Below are positions 37,347-37,558 of a DNA stretch of 37,558 bases, piece after piece; position 1 is the first letter of the stretch, and each line of letters starts with the position of its first letter. The position numbers were made by a program, and so were the translations under genes. The stretch covers positions 1-37,558 of the forward strand of contig JAATFO010000110.1 of assembly GCA_015655145.1 (NCBI GenBank). Direction: 5' to 3'. The notes beneath the pieces were generated by a model. It was given only the letters and a program-made list of their open reading frames with translations. It did not search any database and was not told where the DNA came from. The stretch comes from Enterobacterales bacterium. Its GTDB lineage: Bacteria; Pseudomonadota; Gammaproteobacteria; Enterobacterales; Enterobacteriaceae.

Positions 37347-37367
37347 AAAAAAAGGGCTTAATAGCCC
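37347..37367 (-). terminator. intrinsic terminator just upstream of rimP
   Basis: On the minus strand GGGCT-ATTA-AGCCC is followed by a run of seven Ts (interrupted only by its end). It sits in the metY-rimP leader, about 20 bases before the rimP start. Confidence 0.8.
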
Positions 37368-37387
37368 AGTGTTACGATTTCCTGATA

Positions 37388-37411
37388 ACAAAAAACCCCG
37401 AAAATAGGGGC
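37388..37411 (-). terminator. second intrinsic terminator in the metY-rimP leader
   Basis: On the minus strand GCCCC-TATTTTC-GGGG precedes TTTTTTG. With the terminator at 37347-37367 it makes a tandem pair between the tRNA gene and rimP, as described for the E. coli metY-nusA operon, where most transcripts stop after metY. Confidence 0.82.
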
Positions 37412-37545
37412 GTAATGCGACTGGACCCTGTACACCGCGATTGCGGTTCGGCACACAATACAAAAGAATTATTTTCAAAACTCACTGCTAATGCGTCAGT
37501 ATCCCGATGCATCCAGTCTTTTTGAAAAAGAACTCTAAGGGAAAG

Positions 37546-37558
37546 TGGTTGCGGGGGC
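37546..37558 (-). tRNA. metY: initiator tRNA-fMet (metY), 3' end only
   Basis: The last 13 bases read GCCCCCGCAACCA on the minus strand, which is the acceptor-stem 3' strand with encoded CCA of E. coli initiator tRNA. It precedes rimP as metY does in E. coli. The rest of the tRNA lies outside the window, so the anticodon cannot be checked. Confidence 0.75.

Overview
The window is chromosomal DNA from a member of the Enterobacterales. Nearly every housekeeping protein is close to its Escherichia coli K-12 counterpart, and two E. coli-type gene neighbourhoods are present. Gene content (UbiT/U/V, anaerobic ribonucleotide reductase, a DUF4225 gene next to rraB) fits a facultative anaerobe, perhaps a plant- or environment-associated lineage such as Erwiniaceae or Pectobacteriaceae. 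The genus cannot be fixed from the sequence alone.

Region 1 (1-1.8 kb): the cut-off end of an IS256-family element with its terminal repeat, possible remains of an interrupted ORF, a DUF4225 pseudogene broken by one in-frame TGA and one single-base frameshift, and rraB on the minus strand.

Region 2 (1.8-9.8 kb, plus strand): argI behind two ARG boxes; the pyrimidine operon pyrL-pyrB-pyrI with its attenuator, followed by ridA; a gene-free stretch; treC, full length except for one in-frame TGA; and nrdD-nrdG behind an FNR-like site and two NrdR-like boxes. This follows the E. coli argI/pyr/tre/nrd neighbourhood, but treB, treR and mgtA are absent.

Region 3 (10.0-20.1 kb, plus strand): an accessory cassette. 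A LysR-type regulator precedes a tightly packed run of an M20 amidohydrolase, a family-5 solute-binding protein, two Dpp/Opp-type permeases, two ATPases, a SxxK serine hydrolase and an MmgE/PrpD-family enzyme. It looks like an uptake-and-degradation pathway for an amide-linked or peptide-like compound. The substrate is not evident. This is the best candidate for an undescribed system here.

Region 4 (20.1-37.6 kb): the E. coli 'yhbP to metY' neighbourhood. It holds yhbP, yhbQ, yhbS, ubiT, ubiU-ubiV (O2-independent ubiquinone synthesis, with a well-placed FNR-like site), yhbW, deaD with the tiny yrbN upstream, nlpI, pnp, rpsO, truB, rbfA, infB, nusA, rimP and the 3' end of the initiator tRNA gene metY. 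From deaD onward all genes lie on the minus strand and form the conserved translation/RNA-metabolism operon. Regions 2 and 4 are about 1 Mb apart in E. coli K-12, so this chromosome is rearranged relative to it, with the cassette at the junction.
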